This document shows positions 44,459-53,842 of a stretch of DNA of 64,000 nucleotides, one piece after another. The translations under genes and the position numbers were made by a program. Location: assembly GCF_030209175.1 (NCBI RefSeq), contig NZ_JARVSM010000005.1:62001-126000 (forward strand). Direction: 5' to 3'. The stretch comes from Pseudomonas sp. efr-133-TYG-5. GTDB lineage: Bacteria; Pseudomonadota; Gammaproteobacteria; Pseudomonadales; Pseudomonadaceae. Every line of letters begins with the position of its first letter. The stretch's first letter is position 1. The notes below the pieces were generated by a model, which was not told the origin of the DNA, did not search any database, and saw only the letters and a list, made by a program, of their open reading frames with translations.

Positions 44459-44490
44459 GCCGCTATCCGCGCTGACCGCTACAGCAGCCT

Positions 44491-44724
44491 TCACTCCTGC
44501 GCCTCAACGCTCCCAGCAAGCGGCGCGACACGCACCAGCAGATCGCCAGGCTGGCAGTCCAGGTAGGCGCAGATCGCGTCGAGCGTCGCCAGGCGCAGGC
44601 CCTTGACCTTGCCCTGTTTCAACAGCGACAGGTTTGCTTCGGTGATGCCGATGGCCGCTGCCAGGTCCTTGGACTTGACCTTGCGCAGCGCCAGCATCAC
44701 GTCCAGCTGGATGACAATTGGCAT
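44491..44724 (-). CDS. XRE/Cro-type helix-turn-helix regulator
   Basis: 77 aa. HTH is LRKVKSKDLAAAIGITEANL (about 13-32), then LLKQGKVKGLRLATLDAICA, close to the small YozG-like regulators that pair with DUF2975 membrane proteins. It lies 7 nt downstream of the DUF2975 gene in the same unit. Confidence 0.9.
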   Translation of the reverse strand: MPIVIQLDVMLALRKVKSKDLAAAIGITEANLSLLKQGKVKGLRLATLDAICAYLDCQPGDLLVRVAPLAGSVEAQE

Positions 44725-44731
44725 GACTACC

Positions 44732-45292
44732 TCAAATGAAAGTACGGTTCTCGCGATCCACTTCACTGGCCTGTGCGAGGATTCGTGCGATGACCGCGAT
44801 ACAAGCGGCCAGGAACAGCGCGACAAAAGACGCTGCGGTGATGCTCACGGTGACCAGCCGCTCACCGACCGGCGCCTGCTGCGTGAGCCACAGGCTGAGC
44901 AGCGGCTCGCAGAGGAAATCCAGCAACACCCAGAGCGCCACCGCGCGCCCGACCTTGCCGAGGAGAACAGCGGTGTCCCGGGCAAAATATTCACCCTGCG
45001 CATAACGCTGGAACAACCGCCGCAAATGATCCAGGCCCGCCGCCAGCGCCAGCAGGGGGATGCTCGACAGGACGATGCCGCCGAGCGTCTGCCACCACGC
45101 AAAGTGCGCAGCGGCATCGGCGATGTGCGAGAGCTGGCGCTCGGTCAGCGCAAACCCCAGGCCCCAGCCGTCCGGCCTGGCCAACTCCGGGTACAGCCAC
45201 AGCAGGGCGTTGAGCAACAGCATGACGATCATCAGCGACAAGGTAACGGTCGCCATCCGCCGACTGAATCTGGCAAGCACATTGGAACTCAT
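44732..45292 (-). CDS. DUF2975 membrane protein
   Basis: 186 aa, four predicted helices (VTLSLMIVMLLLNALLWLY, LGGIVLSSIPLLALAAGL, ALWVLLDFLCEPLLSLWL, FVALFLAACIAVIARIL), ending DRENRTFI, a typical family end. Together with the following HTH gene it forms a common two-gene unit of unknown function. Confidence 0.9.
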   Translation of the reverse strand: MSSNVLARFSRRMATVTLSLMIVMLLLNALLWLYPELARPDGWGLGFALTERQLSHIADAAAHFAWWQTLGGIVLSSIPLLALAAGLDHLRRLFQRYAQGEYFARDTAVLLGKVGRAVALWVLLDFLCEPLLSLWLTQQAPVGERLVTVSITAASFVALFLAACIAVIARILAQASEVDRENRTFI

Positions 45293-45382
45293 GGGACAGC
45301 CTCACAGTAATGAATGTGAGCGCCACCCTAGCGAATAAAATTATCGAATAACAATAATTAATTGCTGCAAGACATTAACCGA

Positions 45383-45982
45383 TCACGCCTGCAGCGTTTT
45401 ACCGTCGACCGGATCGCCAATGCGCAGAAAGTGCCCGCCCGCGACATGGTGCAGGGTGCGCAGGCCGTCATGCCCGTCGAAATGCCAGCGCCCTTCGCTG
45501 AACACACGCTCATCGGCGTGGGCGGCAATGACCTCGGCGAGAAACAGATCGTACTCAGCGTGATTGCGCGGCTCCGGCAACAGGCGGCATTCGAGCCAGG
45601 CCACGCAGCCGTCGAGCAGCGGCGCCTCGACGCGCTCGCCGGCGAACGTCTGCAGCCCGTAGGCCTGAAACTTGTCGCGGCCCTGATCGCGGTTGATGTC
45701 CAGCCCCGACGTCGTGCCGACTGTCTGCACGATGTCGGCCTGGTTGACGCACGGCACATTGAGGACGAAGGTGCCCGCGGCTTCGAGCAGTTGTCGGGTC
45801 CAGGTGGATTTGTCGAGCACCACGGCGACTTTCGGTGGTTCGAAATCCAGCGGCATCGCCCACGCGGCGGCCATGATGTTGCGCTGGCCGGCATGGGCGG
45901 CGCTGACCAGCACGGTCGGTCCGTGGTTGAGCAGACGGTAGGCTTTGTTCAGGGGAACCGGGCGGCGGAAGGCTGCGCTCAT
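45383..45982 (-). CDS. Flavin reductase family (FMN-binding split-barrel) protein
   Basis: 199 aa. PVLVSAAHAGQ-type start (TVLVSAAHAGQRNIMAAAWA) and VVLDKSTWTRQLLEAAGTFV follow the flavin reductase-like fold that binds FMN. A partner monooxygenase is not adjacent. The open frame begins at 46060, but ATG 45982 (preceded by GGAGCAGATCCCC) gives the family start. Confidence 0.88.
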   Translation of the reverse strand: MSAAFRRPVPLNKAYRLLNHGPTVLVSAAHAGQRNIMAAAWAMPLDFEPPKVAVVLDKSTWTRQLLEAAGTFVLNVPCVNQADIVQTVGTTSGLDINRDQGRDKFQAYGLQTFAGERVEAPLLDGCVAWLECRLLPEPRNHAEYDLFLAEVIAAHADERVFSEGRWHFDGHDGLRTLHHVAGGHFLRIGDPVDGKTLQA

Positions 45983-46042
45983 GGGGATCTGCTCCGGGAA
46001 AAAAGAACAGATTGTAGCGGCAGTCAGCCCGCACACGCAGAA

Positions 46043-46071
46043 CCTGTGGCAGCACGGCACGCTCCCACAGG
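46043..46071. repeat. Short REP-like inverted repeat
   Basis: CCTGTGG / CCCACAGG arms around 14 nt, a partial REP unit downstream of the PAS chemoreceptor gene. Confidence 0.55.
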
Positions 46072-46084
46072 ACCTCGATGCCGC

Positions 46085-47401
46085 TTAGCTGGACAGCTGA
46101 TTGGCGAACTGCCCGACCGCATTCACGACTTTCTGCGCACCGTCCTGGATCTCGACGATCACCGTGCCCGCCTCCGCTGCCAGCGCCAGCCCTTGCTCGG
46201 CCTGGAGCTTGCCGTCGGTCATCAGGGCCACGGCGTTGCGCGCCATGTCCTGGTTCTGCCGCACCACGCCAACGATCTCGTCAGTCGCCTGGCTGGTGCG
46301 CGAAGCCAGCTGCCGCACTTCGTCGGCCACCACCGCAAATCCCCGGCCCTGCTCGCCGGCACGGGCCGCTTCGATCGCGGCGTTAAGCGCCAGCAGATTG
46401 GTCTGCTCGGCGATGCCGCTGATGGTCTTGACGATGCTGCCGATCACCAGCGACTGCTCGTTCAGTGCCTCGATGCCTTCACCGGCGGTCTGCATGTGCC
46501 GCGACAGATCGCGCATCACATTGACGGCCTCGGTCACCACGGTTGTGCCGCGCTGGGCCGTGCTGTCGGTTTGCAGCGAGGTGCTGTAGGCGATGTTGGC
46601 GGCTTCGGCGACGGCTTGCTCCTGGTTGACCTGATCGGTGATCACCGTGGCGAACTTCACCACCTTGTAGAGCTTTTCGTTGGCGTCGAGCACCGGGTTG
46701 TAGGACGCCTCCAGCCAGACTGTACGACCATGGCTGTCGACCCGCTTGAAACGGTCGGCGACGAACTCGCCGTTGTTCAGGCGACGCCAGAATTGCTGGT
46801 ACTCGGCGCTGTTGTACTCCTCCGGCAGACAGAACAGGCGGTGATGCTTGCCCTTGATCTGCGCCAGGCTGTAACCCATGCCGTTGAGGAACCGCTCGTT
46901 GGCGTTGAGCACCGTGCCGTTGAGGTCGAACTCGATCACCGCGGTGGAACGCACCAGCGCGCCGATCAGGTTTTCGTGCTCGCGGGAGGCTTCGATGGTG
47001 CGGGTCAGGTCACTGGAAAAAATCGAGAAATGTTTGATCCGGCCGTCCGAAGAACGCACCGGCTGCACGATCGAACGCAGCCACGCTTCCTCGCCATTGC
47101 CCCGCGAAAGGCGCACGGCGCCGGCGAAATGCTCGCCACGGGTCAGCGCAGCCTTGAAGCGGTGATGAAACTCGTCGGACTTCACATGGGCCGGCACGAT
47201 GTCTTCGATGGCGCGGCCGATCAGGTCCTGGCTCTTGTAGAGCATCTCGCTGAGGAAGTTCTGGTTGACCGACTGGATCCGGCCGTCCGGCTCGAGGTTC
47301 AGCACCAGCATTTCGCTTTCCAGACTCTCCTTCACTTGCAGAAGGCTGGAGAGTTCTTCACGAAGAGCCGCCAGCTCTTGCTTCAGGCGTTTATTGAACA
47401 T
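46085..47401 (-). CDS. PAS-domain methyl-accepting protein without membrane helices (BdlA-like)
   Basis: 438 aa. Two PAS domains (LEPDGRIQSVNQNFLSEMLY; then FDLNGTVLNANERFLNGMGY) precede a signalling domain with AEQTNLLALNAAIEAARAGE. An N-terminal coiled coil (LKQELAALREELSSLLQ) and no transmembrane helix: a cytosolic receptor. Size and layout resemble P. aeruginosa BdlA (biofilm dispersion) and relatives; energy or redox sensing through PAS is inferred. Confidence 0.88.
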   Translation of the reverse strand: MFNKRLKQELAALREELSSLLQVKESLESEMLVLNLEPDGRIQSVNQNFLSEMLYKSQDLIGRAIEDIVPAHVKSDEFHHRFKAALTRGEHFAGAVRLSRGNGEEAWLRSIVQPVRSSDGRIKHFSIFSSDLTRTIEASREHENLIGALVRSTAVIEFDLNGTVLNANERFLNGMGYSLAQIKGKHHRLFCLPEEYNSAEYQQFWRRLNNGEFVADRFKRVDSHGRTVWLEASYNPVLDANEKLYKVVKFATVITDQVNQEQAVAEAANIAYSTSLQTDSTAQRGTTVVTEAVNVMRDLSRHMQTAGEGIEALNEQSLVIGSIVKTISGIAEQTNLLALNAAIEAARAGEQGRGFAVVADEVRQLASRTSQATDEIVGVVRQNQDMARNAVALMTDGKLQAEQGLALAAEAGTVIVEIQDGAQKVVNAVGQFANQLSS

Positions 47402-47516
47402 GGGAAAGCACCGATGGAGAGGTAGAAAGCGGTATGCAGCCTAGCCATCGGCCTTGGAAAACTTTTCTGAAGAGTGTCTGAGCGTTGTCCTACAAAAATA
47501 GTTCGGCCCGCTGAAT

Positions 47517-48830
47517 TCAGGCGGTTCCGGCCGCCTGACAGGGTCCCGGACGCGGCAGCCGCGAGCCGAAATACGCCGCGCTGGCGATCCCCACCACGCC
47601 CATCGCCGCACAGAACATCACGCAGATCCACGGACTCCACGGCATCAGACCAATCAGCAACAGCGGGGTGATACTCGCCCACGCGGCGTAGGCAATGTTG
47701 TAGGTGAAGGAAATGCCCGAGACGCGAATCCGCGCCGGGAACAGACCGACCATCACCGAGGGCACCGCACCGACCACGCCACAGGCCAGCCCCGCAACGG
47801 CGTAGGCCGCGCCAATCCATGGCGCGCCGGCGATGAGGCAGGCGTAGAGCAGGCCGATCCCCAGCGGCAGCAGCAGGCTGTACAGCATGACCGTGCGCCA
47901 GGCGCCGATCCGATCGACCAGCAGGCCGGCAAGCACGCAGCCGATATTCAGGAAGACGATGCCCTGGGCGCTCAGGGCAAAGGTGTGGCTGGCCGTCATG
48001 CCGAAGGTTTTCTGCATCATCGTCGGGGTGATGACCACGAACACCACCACCGCCGACGTCAGCACGCAGGTCAGGAGCATGGCCGGCAGCATCGCCAGGC
48101 GATGCTCGCGCAACACCGTGCGCAGCGGCAGTTCGACCCGCGCGTCACGCTGCGCCTGCAGGGCCATGAACACCGGGGTCTCGCTCAACCAGCGGCGCAG
48201 GTAGACCCCGACGACGCCAAACACCCCGCCGAGCAGGAACGGGTAGCGCCAGGCGTAATCGAGAATTTGCGCCGGGCTGAAAACCTGCGCCAGGCAGGTC
48301 GCGGTAAGCGCGCCGATCAGGTAGCCGAAGGTCAGCCCGGCCTGCAGAAAGCCCAGCGCATAGCCGCGACGGCCGGCGGGCGCGTGCTCGGCAACGAATA
48401 CCCAGGCGCTCGGCACTTCGCCGCCCACCGCGGCGCCCTGAAGGATACGCAGGGCCAACAGCAGCAAGGGGGCGAAATAACCGATCTGGGCATACGTCGG
48501 CATGATCCCGATCAGCAGGCACGGCAGCGCCATCATCAGGATGCTCAGGCTGAAGACTTTCTTGCGCCCCAGCCGATCGGCGAAGTGCGCCATCAGGATT
48601 CCGCCCAGCGGCCGCGCCAGGTAGCCGGTGACGAAAATTCCGAAGCTCTGCAGCAGGCGCAGCCACTCGGGCATTTGCGGCGGGAAGAACAACTGGCTGA
48701 GGGTCAGGGCGAAGAAGACGAAAATGATGAAGTCGTAGATTTCCAGGGCGCCGCCAAGGGCAGCGAGGCCCAGCGTCTTGTAGTCGGAACGGCTGAACGG
48801 CGCCGGGCGGGCGGTGGAACGGGCGGTCAT
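47517..48830 (-). CDS. MFS transporter, metabolite:H+ symporter (MHS) family
   Basis: 437 aa, 12 helices. The MHS signature ALGGALEIYDFIIFVFFALT near the start and ARPLGGILMAHFADRLGRKK loop after helix 2 are clear; LSETPVF lies in the central loop. Substrates of this family are organic acids such as citrate, ketoglutarate or proline betaine; which one cannot be told. ATG 48830 is preferred to an upstream TTG-type start with 13 more residues. Confidence 0.9.
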   Translation of the reverse strand: MTARSTARPAPFSRSDYKTLGLAALGGALEIYDFIIFVFFALTLSQLFFPPQMPEWLRLLQSFGIFVTGYLARPLGGILMAHFADRLGRKKVFSLSILMMALPCLLIGIMPTYAQIGYFAPLLLLALRILQGAAVGGEVPSAWVFVAEHAPAGRRGYALGFLQAGLTFGYLIGALTATCLAQVFSPAQILDYAWRYPFLLGGVFGVVGVYLRRWLSETPVFMALQAQRDARVELPLRTVLREHRLAMLPAMLLTCVLTSAVVVFVVITPTMMQKTFGMTASHTFALSAQGIVFLNIGCVLAGLLVDRIGAWRTVMLYSLLLPLGIGLLYACLIAGAPWIGAAYAVAGLACGVVGAVPSVMVGLFPARIRVSGISFTYNIAYAAWASITPLLLIGLMPWSPWICVMFCAAMGVVGIASAAYFGSRLPRPGPCQAAGTA

Positions 48831-49096
48831 GGCAAAGAACTCTGGCAGGCAAAAAACCAAGGCGACCATGGTCTACGCAAATGCAGCGACGGACAACCCG
48901 TTAGACCATAGTCACGGTTTCGCAAAAGCCGAGTACAAATCGGTGTCGCCTGATTTACTGTTGGCGTCTGTCCAGAGGGGACAGCCCCAACCGTGCGAGA
49001 GCGAGCCGACGCGGTGCTCCACGCCATGTCCGATTTGTCGGTTTTGGGCCGCGTCCCCCGAAGACCACAACAAACATAAAAATCCGAGGTACTCCC

Positions 49097-50515
49097 GTGG
49101 CCGTTGATATCGAAGATAGCCGCTCTGCGCGCTTTGCCTTGCGCTGTTCAAGTTTTGCCGAACGCTGGTTCCCCGACTCCTGGGTATTCGCCGCACTGGC
49201 GGTGATCATCGTGGCGCTGGCCACCCTGGCCATGGGCGCCAAACCGACCGACGCGGCCATGGCCTTCGGTGACGGCTTCTGGAGCCTGATCCCGTTCACC
49301 ATGCAAATGGCCTTCGTGGTGATCGGCGGCTATGTGGTCGCCAGTTCGCCGCCCGCCGTGAAGCTCATCGACCGTTTGGCACGCATCCCGAACAACGGCC
49401 GCTCCGCGGTCGCCTGGGTGGCGCTGATTTCGATGGTCGCCTCGCTGCTCAACTGGGGCCTGTCGCTGGTGTTCGGCGGCCTGCTGGTGCGCGCCCTCGC
49501 CCGCCGCGCCGACCTGAAAATGGACTATCGCGCCGCCGGTGCCGCTGCCTACCTGGGCCTCGGTGCGGTGTGGGCGCTGGGGCTGTCGTCGTCCGCCGCG
49601 CAGCTGCAGGCCAACCCCGCCAGCCTGCCACCGTCGATTCTGGCGATCACCGGGGTGATTCCCTTCACCCAGACGATTTTTCTCTGGCAATCGGGGTTGA
49701 TGCTGCTGGCACTGATCGTGATTTCGCTGATCGTAGCCTACGCCACGGCACCGGGACCGAACTCGGCGCGCGATGCCCAGGCCTGCGGCATCGACCCAAG
49801 CTTCAACCTGCCGCCGCTGCAGCCGCGCACCCGCCCCGGCGAATGGCTGGAACACAGTCCGCTGCTGATCATTCTGCTGGTGTTGCTGGCGGCCGGATGG
49901 CTTTTCCACGAGTTCTCGACCAAACCGGCGATCACCGCGATTTCCGGGCTCAACACCTATAACTTCCTGTTCATCATGGTCGGCGCACTGCTGCACTGGC
50001 GTCCGCGCAGTTTCCTCGACGCCGTGTCCCGCGCCGTCCCGACCACCACCGGCGTGCTGATCCAGTTCCCGCTGTACGGCTCGATCGCCGCGCTGATGAC
50101 CACGGTCAAGGGCACCGACGCGCAGACCCTGGCCCATCACATCTCGACCTTTTTCGTCAGCATCGCCTCGCATGACACCTACGCGCTGCTGATGGGCGTG
50201 TACTCGGCGATTCTCGGCTTCTTCATCCCGTCCGGCGGCGGCAAGTGGATCATCGAAGCGCCGTATGTGATGCAGGTCGCCAACGATCTCAACTACCACC
50301 TGGGCTGGGCGGTGCAGATCTACAACGCCGCCGAAGCGTTGCCGAACCTGATCAACCCGTTCTACATGCTGCCACTGCTCGGCGTACTCGGGCTGAAGGC
50401 GCGCGACCTGATCGGTTTCTCGTTCGTGCAGTTGCTGGTGCACACGCCACTGGTGCTGCTGTTGCTGTGGGCGTTGGGGGCGACACTGGCGTATACGCCA
50501 CCGGTGATGCCGTAA
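49097..50515 (+). CDS. Short-chain fatty acid transporter (AtoE family)
   Basis: 472 aa from GTG 49097. Ten or more helices; PFTMQMAFVVIGGYVVASSP, LLNWGLSLVFGGLLVRALAR and FFIPSGGGKWIIEAPYVM are AtoE marks. It would bring in butyrate or similar acids. No atoDAB genes lie nearby. Divergent from the MHS transporter. Confidence 0.92.
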   Translation: MAVDIEDSRSARFALRCSSFAERWFPDSWVFAALAVIIVALATLAMGAKPTDAAMAFGDGFWSLIPFTMQMAFVVIGGYVVASSPPAVKLIDRLARIPNNGRSAVAWVALISMVASLLNWGLSLVFGGLLVRALARRADLKMDYRAAGAAAYLGLGAVWALGLSSSAAQLQANPASLPPSILAITGVIPFTQTIFLWQSGLMLLALIVISLIVAYATAPGPNSARDAQACGIDPSFNLPPLQPRTRPGEWLEHSPLLIILLVLLAAGWLFHEFSTKPAITAISGLNTYNFLFIMVGALLHWRPRSFLDAVSRAVPTTTGVLIQFPLYGSIAALMTTVKGTDAQTLAHHISTFFVSIASHDTYALLMGVYSAILGFFIPSGGGKWIIEAPYVMQVANDLNYHLGWAVQIYNAAEALPNLINPFYMLPLLGVLGLKARDLIGFSFVQLLVHTPLVLLLLWALGATLAYTPPVMP

Positions 50516-50672
50516 GCCGGCGTCCGTACACCGAGCGAGTCGGTCCGCAGCAGCGGCGGGCTCGCTCCTTCTTTCATGAGGTGTCGGCGTCAAAGCGTCA
50601 CCCCTCTGTCACATTGCCTTGCTAGCGTCCGCCCGAAACATATTGAAACATTTGCGCAAAACGGGCTGAGAC

Positions 50673-52373
50673 ATGAGCGACGAAACCAACGACAGCGGCA
50701 CCCCTTCTGCTGAATCCGACTCCCCTGCCGACACCAGTCGCCGACGCTTCCTCGGTGGCGTGGCGGTGCTCGGCGTGGGCGCAACGCTGGCTGGATGTGG
50801 CAACGCCAGCCACCCACCAGGCAAACCGGCCGACCGCCCACTGACCCCGACCGAGCTGGACAAGGCCCTGCGTGACCAGGTGAAAACCGTGGTGGTGATC
50901 TACGCCGAGAACCGCAGCTTCAACAACCTGTTCGGTGATTTCCCGGGTGTCGAGAAGCCGCTGTCAGCCCTCAAGCCTGCCGATTACCAGCAGCGCGATC
51001 GCGACGGCAGCGTGTTGCAGACCCTGCCGCCCGTCTGGGGCGGCGTGTTGCAGGTCGGCCCGCAAACCCTCGATGGCGTGACCTACGCCAGTGGCGTGCA
51101 GTTTCAGGAAAACCTGCCCAACGCACCTTTTGCACTGAAGGGGCCGAATGCCGAGGACTTGCCGTTCGGCCTGGTGACCCGCGACCTGTGGCACGTGTTC
51201 TACCAGAACCAGATGCAGATCAATGGCGGCAAGAACGACGGTTTTGTCGCCTGGGCCGATTCCGGCGGCCTGACCATGGGCCACTATGCGCAAAGCCGTT
51301 ACGCGTTGCGCCTGTGGGATGTGGCGCAGGAATTCGTCTTGTGCGACAACTTCTTTCAGGGTGCCTTCGGCGGTTCGTTTCTCAACCACCAGTACCTGGT
51401 CAGCGCCACTGCGCCGTTCTATCCGGACGCGGCGAACTCGGTGGCCAAATCACAGATCGCCGCTCTGCAAAGCGCTGACCCGGCCGACCCGCGCCTCAAG
51501 CCGCTGGACACTTCGCCGGCCAGCGCCATGACCGGCCCGCCACAATTCGGCCCGAGTGCGCTGACGCCGGACGGCTTCGGCGTGAATACACTCGCCCCGC
51601 CCTACTGGCCGACCTGGATTCGTGACCCGCAGCGTCCGGCGTATGCCAAAGCCGATCTGCCGAATGTCATGGTGCCGCAGACCCACGAACACATCGGCGA
51701 CAAGCTGAGCAAGAAAAATATCGACTGGGCCTGGTACGCCGGTGGCTGGCAGGCGACGCTGGACCAGTACAAGGATTCCGCCGGCATCCCGAAGATTCCC
51801 AACTTTCAGTACCACCACCAACCTTTCAACTACTTCCAGCAACAGGGCCCCGACCACCCTGATGAACGCCGCCGGCGCCTGCGCGATGCCGGCCTGGGCG
51901 ATGAGTCGAGCAGCAACCGATTTTTCGCCGACGCGCAGGCAGGCAAGTTGCCGGCGGTGACGTTCTACAAGCCGCAAGGCAACCTCAACATGCACGCCGG
52001 ATACGCTGACGTGGCCTCCGGCGACCGCCACATCGTCCGCGCGCTGAAGGTGCTGCGCGAGAGTCCGCAATGGCAGAACATGGTGGTCATCGTCACCGTC
52101 GACGAGAACGGCGGCTGGTGGGATCACGTCGCCCCGCCCAAGGGCGATCGCTGGGGGCCGGGTTCGCGGGTACCGGCGCTGGTGGTGTCGCCGTTCGCCC
52201 GCAAAGGCACGGTGGACCACACGGTCTACGACACGGCGTCGATCCTGCGCCTGATCACCCGGGTGTTCGGCCTGGAAACGCTCGACGGCCTCAAGCAACG
52301 GGATGACGCGATGCGCGCACGGGGCCAGAAACCCATGGGCGACCTGACCAATGCCCTGCATCTGCAGGCCTGA
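50673..52373 (+). CDS. Tat-exported acid phosphatase / phosphoesterase (AcpA family, PF04185)
   Basis: 566 aa. A twin-arginine motif SRRRFLGG (residues 22-29) leads into a hydrophobic core ending LAGC (39-42), so it is likely a Tat substrate and lipoprotein. Active-site blocks of the phosphoesterase family: YAENRSFNNLFGDFPG, NDGFVAWADSGGLTMGHY, VIVTVDENGGWWDHV and GPGSRVPALVVSPFAR. The substrate (phosphomonoester or phospholipid) cannot be decided from sequence. Confidence 0.92.
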   Translation: MSDETNDSGTPSAESDSPADTSRRRFLGGVAVLGVGATLAGCGNASHPPGKPADRPLTPTELDKALRDQVKTVVVIYAENRSFNNLFGDFPGVEKPLSALKPADYQQRDRDGSVLQTLPPVWGGVLQVGPQTLDGVTYASGVQFQENLPNAPFALKGPNAEDLPFGLVTRDLWHVFYQNQMQINGGKNDGFVAWADSGGLTMGHYAQSRYALRLWDVAQEFVLCDNFFQGAFGGSFLNHQYLVSATAPFYPDAANSVAKSQIAALQSADPADPRLKPLDTSPASAMTGPPQFGPSALTPDGFGVNTLAPPYWPTWIRDPQRPAYAKADLPNVMVPQTHEHIGDKLSKKNIDWAWYAGGWQATLDQYKDSAGIPKIPNFQYHHQPFNYFQQQGPDHPDERRRRLRDAGLGDESSSNRFFADAQAGKLPAVTFYKPQGNLNMHAGYADVASGDRHIVRALKVLRESPQWQNMVVIVTVDENGGWWDHVAPPKGDRWGPGSRVPALVVSPFARKGTVDHTVYDTASILRLITRVFGLETLDGLKQRDDAMRARGQKPMGDLTNALHLQA

Positions 52374-52382
52374 AGCCAAGTC

Positions 52383-52420
52383 CTGCGGCGCGCTTGAAAA
52401 AACTGCGCCGCAGCGCTTTT
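52383..52420 (+). terminator. Rho-independent terminator after acid phosphatase
   Basis: CTGCGGCGC / GCGCCGCAG with a 13-nt loop and CGCTTTT tail. It separates the phosphatase gene from the next exported protein. Confidence 0.75.
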
Positions 52421-52489
52421 CTGCGTCACGCGGCTGATCCAATATGGCGCGCATCCCATCCACGGGACCACGCTGAAAAGGATCTGAGC

Positions 52490-53662
52490 ATGTTCAAACT
52501 CGCCGGACTCACCCTCGCTGCGCTTACCCTGAGCGCTGCCGCCCACGCCGATGTCGACCTGAAGCTGGGCAGTACCGAACGCGTCACCCGCCTGTTCGCT
52601 TATCCCAACAACTGCAGCGTGATCTGCTTCCGCAACTGGACGCTGGAACAGACCGTCACGCATTACCTGACCCAGAGTGTGCAGCGCGACGGCTACAAAG
52701 ACGCCAAAGTGCTGGTGAAGACCGACAACGATCAGCTCTACGCCGAAATCAGTGGCGTCCCGCAAGGCTACGACAAACCGCTGACAGCATTGCTCGACGC
52801 CGGCGACCTGGCCTACAGCGGCGCCAGCAAGCTCAACGCCGACGGCAAATGGGCCTACAGCTGGTATCTGTTCCTGCCGCTCGGCATGGCCCTGGAAAAC
52901 CGCAAGAGCGTCGAACTGCTGCACTTCCCGCCCGACTACTCGCTGACCCAGGCCCAGGATTACCTGCGCTCGAACACCACCGACCGCTGGGCCGCGCTGC
53001 TGACCGACAACGGTATCCCGGCCGAGCAGACACCCGCCTTCCAGACCATCGTCGACATTGCCCCGATTGCCGCCCCGGCCAGCGCCGGCAGCGACCTGGA
53101 AGGCGTCTATGACTACTTCAAGGACTACCAGACCAGCATGGTCAAGCAGGTCAGCCAGAGTGCCGGCGGCGCGGCGTTGCCGATGGTGGCGTTCGGCGCG
53201 CCGGTGCGTAACTGGATCAAGCAGCAGTACGGGCCGACGGTGAACGTGCTGGGCCTGGCAACCATCAGCCCGAGCCAGGGCGTTACCGTGCCGGTACTGG
53301 GCTCCAACCATCCGAGTTACATCTGGTATGCCGCCGACCCCAAGAGCTACACCGGCGCTGATGCCCAGGCCAAGGCCGATGCCGCCGGCCTGAAAGTCAT
53401 GGGCCAGGACTTGAGCGCCGCCTGCTGGCAGGCGACGATGGGCAGCAAGCCCGGCAGCGACGCGAAAACCACACTCGACAGCTGCACCCAGACCTGGCAA
53501 GTGACGCAGAAGGTCAAGACCTGCGAGCTGTTCTACACCTCGATCCGCAACCTCAGCGCCGAACAGGCCGCCGCCCAGTGCAGCAGCGCGCCGATCAAGA
53601 CTCAGCTGCAACAGCTCAAGAGTCCAATGCCGGCCATGGCGGTTCCCGCGCCGCACCTGTAA
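52490..53662 (+). CDS. Exported protein of unknown function, 390 aa
   Basis: Signal peptide MFKLAGLTLAALTLSAAAHA, then a mature domain with a CSVICFRNW cysteine pair near residue 45, two further cysteine sites in the C-terminal third and the repeat-like YSWYLFLPLGMALENRKSVE. No domain is recognised. Start ATG 52490 (GGATCTGAGC) gives the signal peptide. It is close to the phosphatase gene on the same strand, but a terminator lies between. Confidence 0.8.
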   Translation: MFKLAGLTLAALTLSAAAHADVDLKLGSTERVTRLFAYPNNCSVICFRNWTLEQTVTHYLTQSVQRDGYKDAKVLVKTDNDQLYAEISGVPQGYDKPLTALLDAGDLAYSGASKLNADGKWAYSWYLFLPLGMALENRKSVELLHFPPDYSLTQAQDYLRSNTTDRWAALLTDNGIPAEQTPAFQTIVDIAPIAAPASAGSDLEGVYDYFKDYQTSMVKQVSQSAGGAALPMVAFGAPVRNWIKQQYGPTVNVLGLATISPSQGVTVPVLGSNHPSYIWYAADPKSYTGADAQAKADAAGLKVMGQDLSAACWQATMGSKPGSDAKTTLDSCTQTWQVTQKVKTCELFYTSIRNLSAEQAAAQCSSAPIKTQLQQLKSPMPAMAVPAPHL

Positions 53663-53676
53663 GCCACGCCGGAGCC

Positions 53677-53707
53677 TTTCCGTGTCAGCCCTGGCTGACG
53701 CGGAAAA
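53677..53707 (+). terminator. Hairpin after the 390-aa gene
   Basis: TTTCCGTGTCAGCC / GGCTGACGCGGAAA with a two-base loop. The T tract is poor, so it may be a weak terminator or RNA-end structure. Confidence 0.45.
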
Positions 53708-53842
53708 GCGTCTTTATCGCCTGTCAGATCTGACAGTAGACCGGCTGTTTCAGATGCTTGACTATTGGATCCAATCACGTGTTGCAGGGCTGAACGGATT
53801 TCAGCTTGGGGAAGTCGCAGCACCTGTCTGACAAGGAACGTT

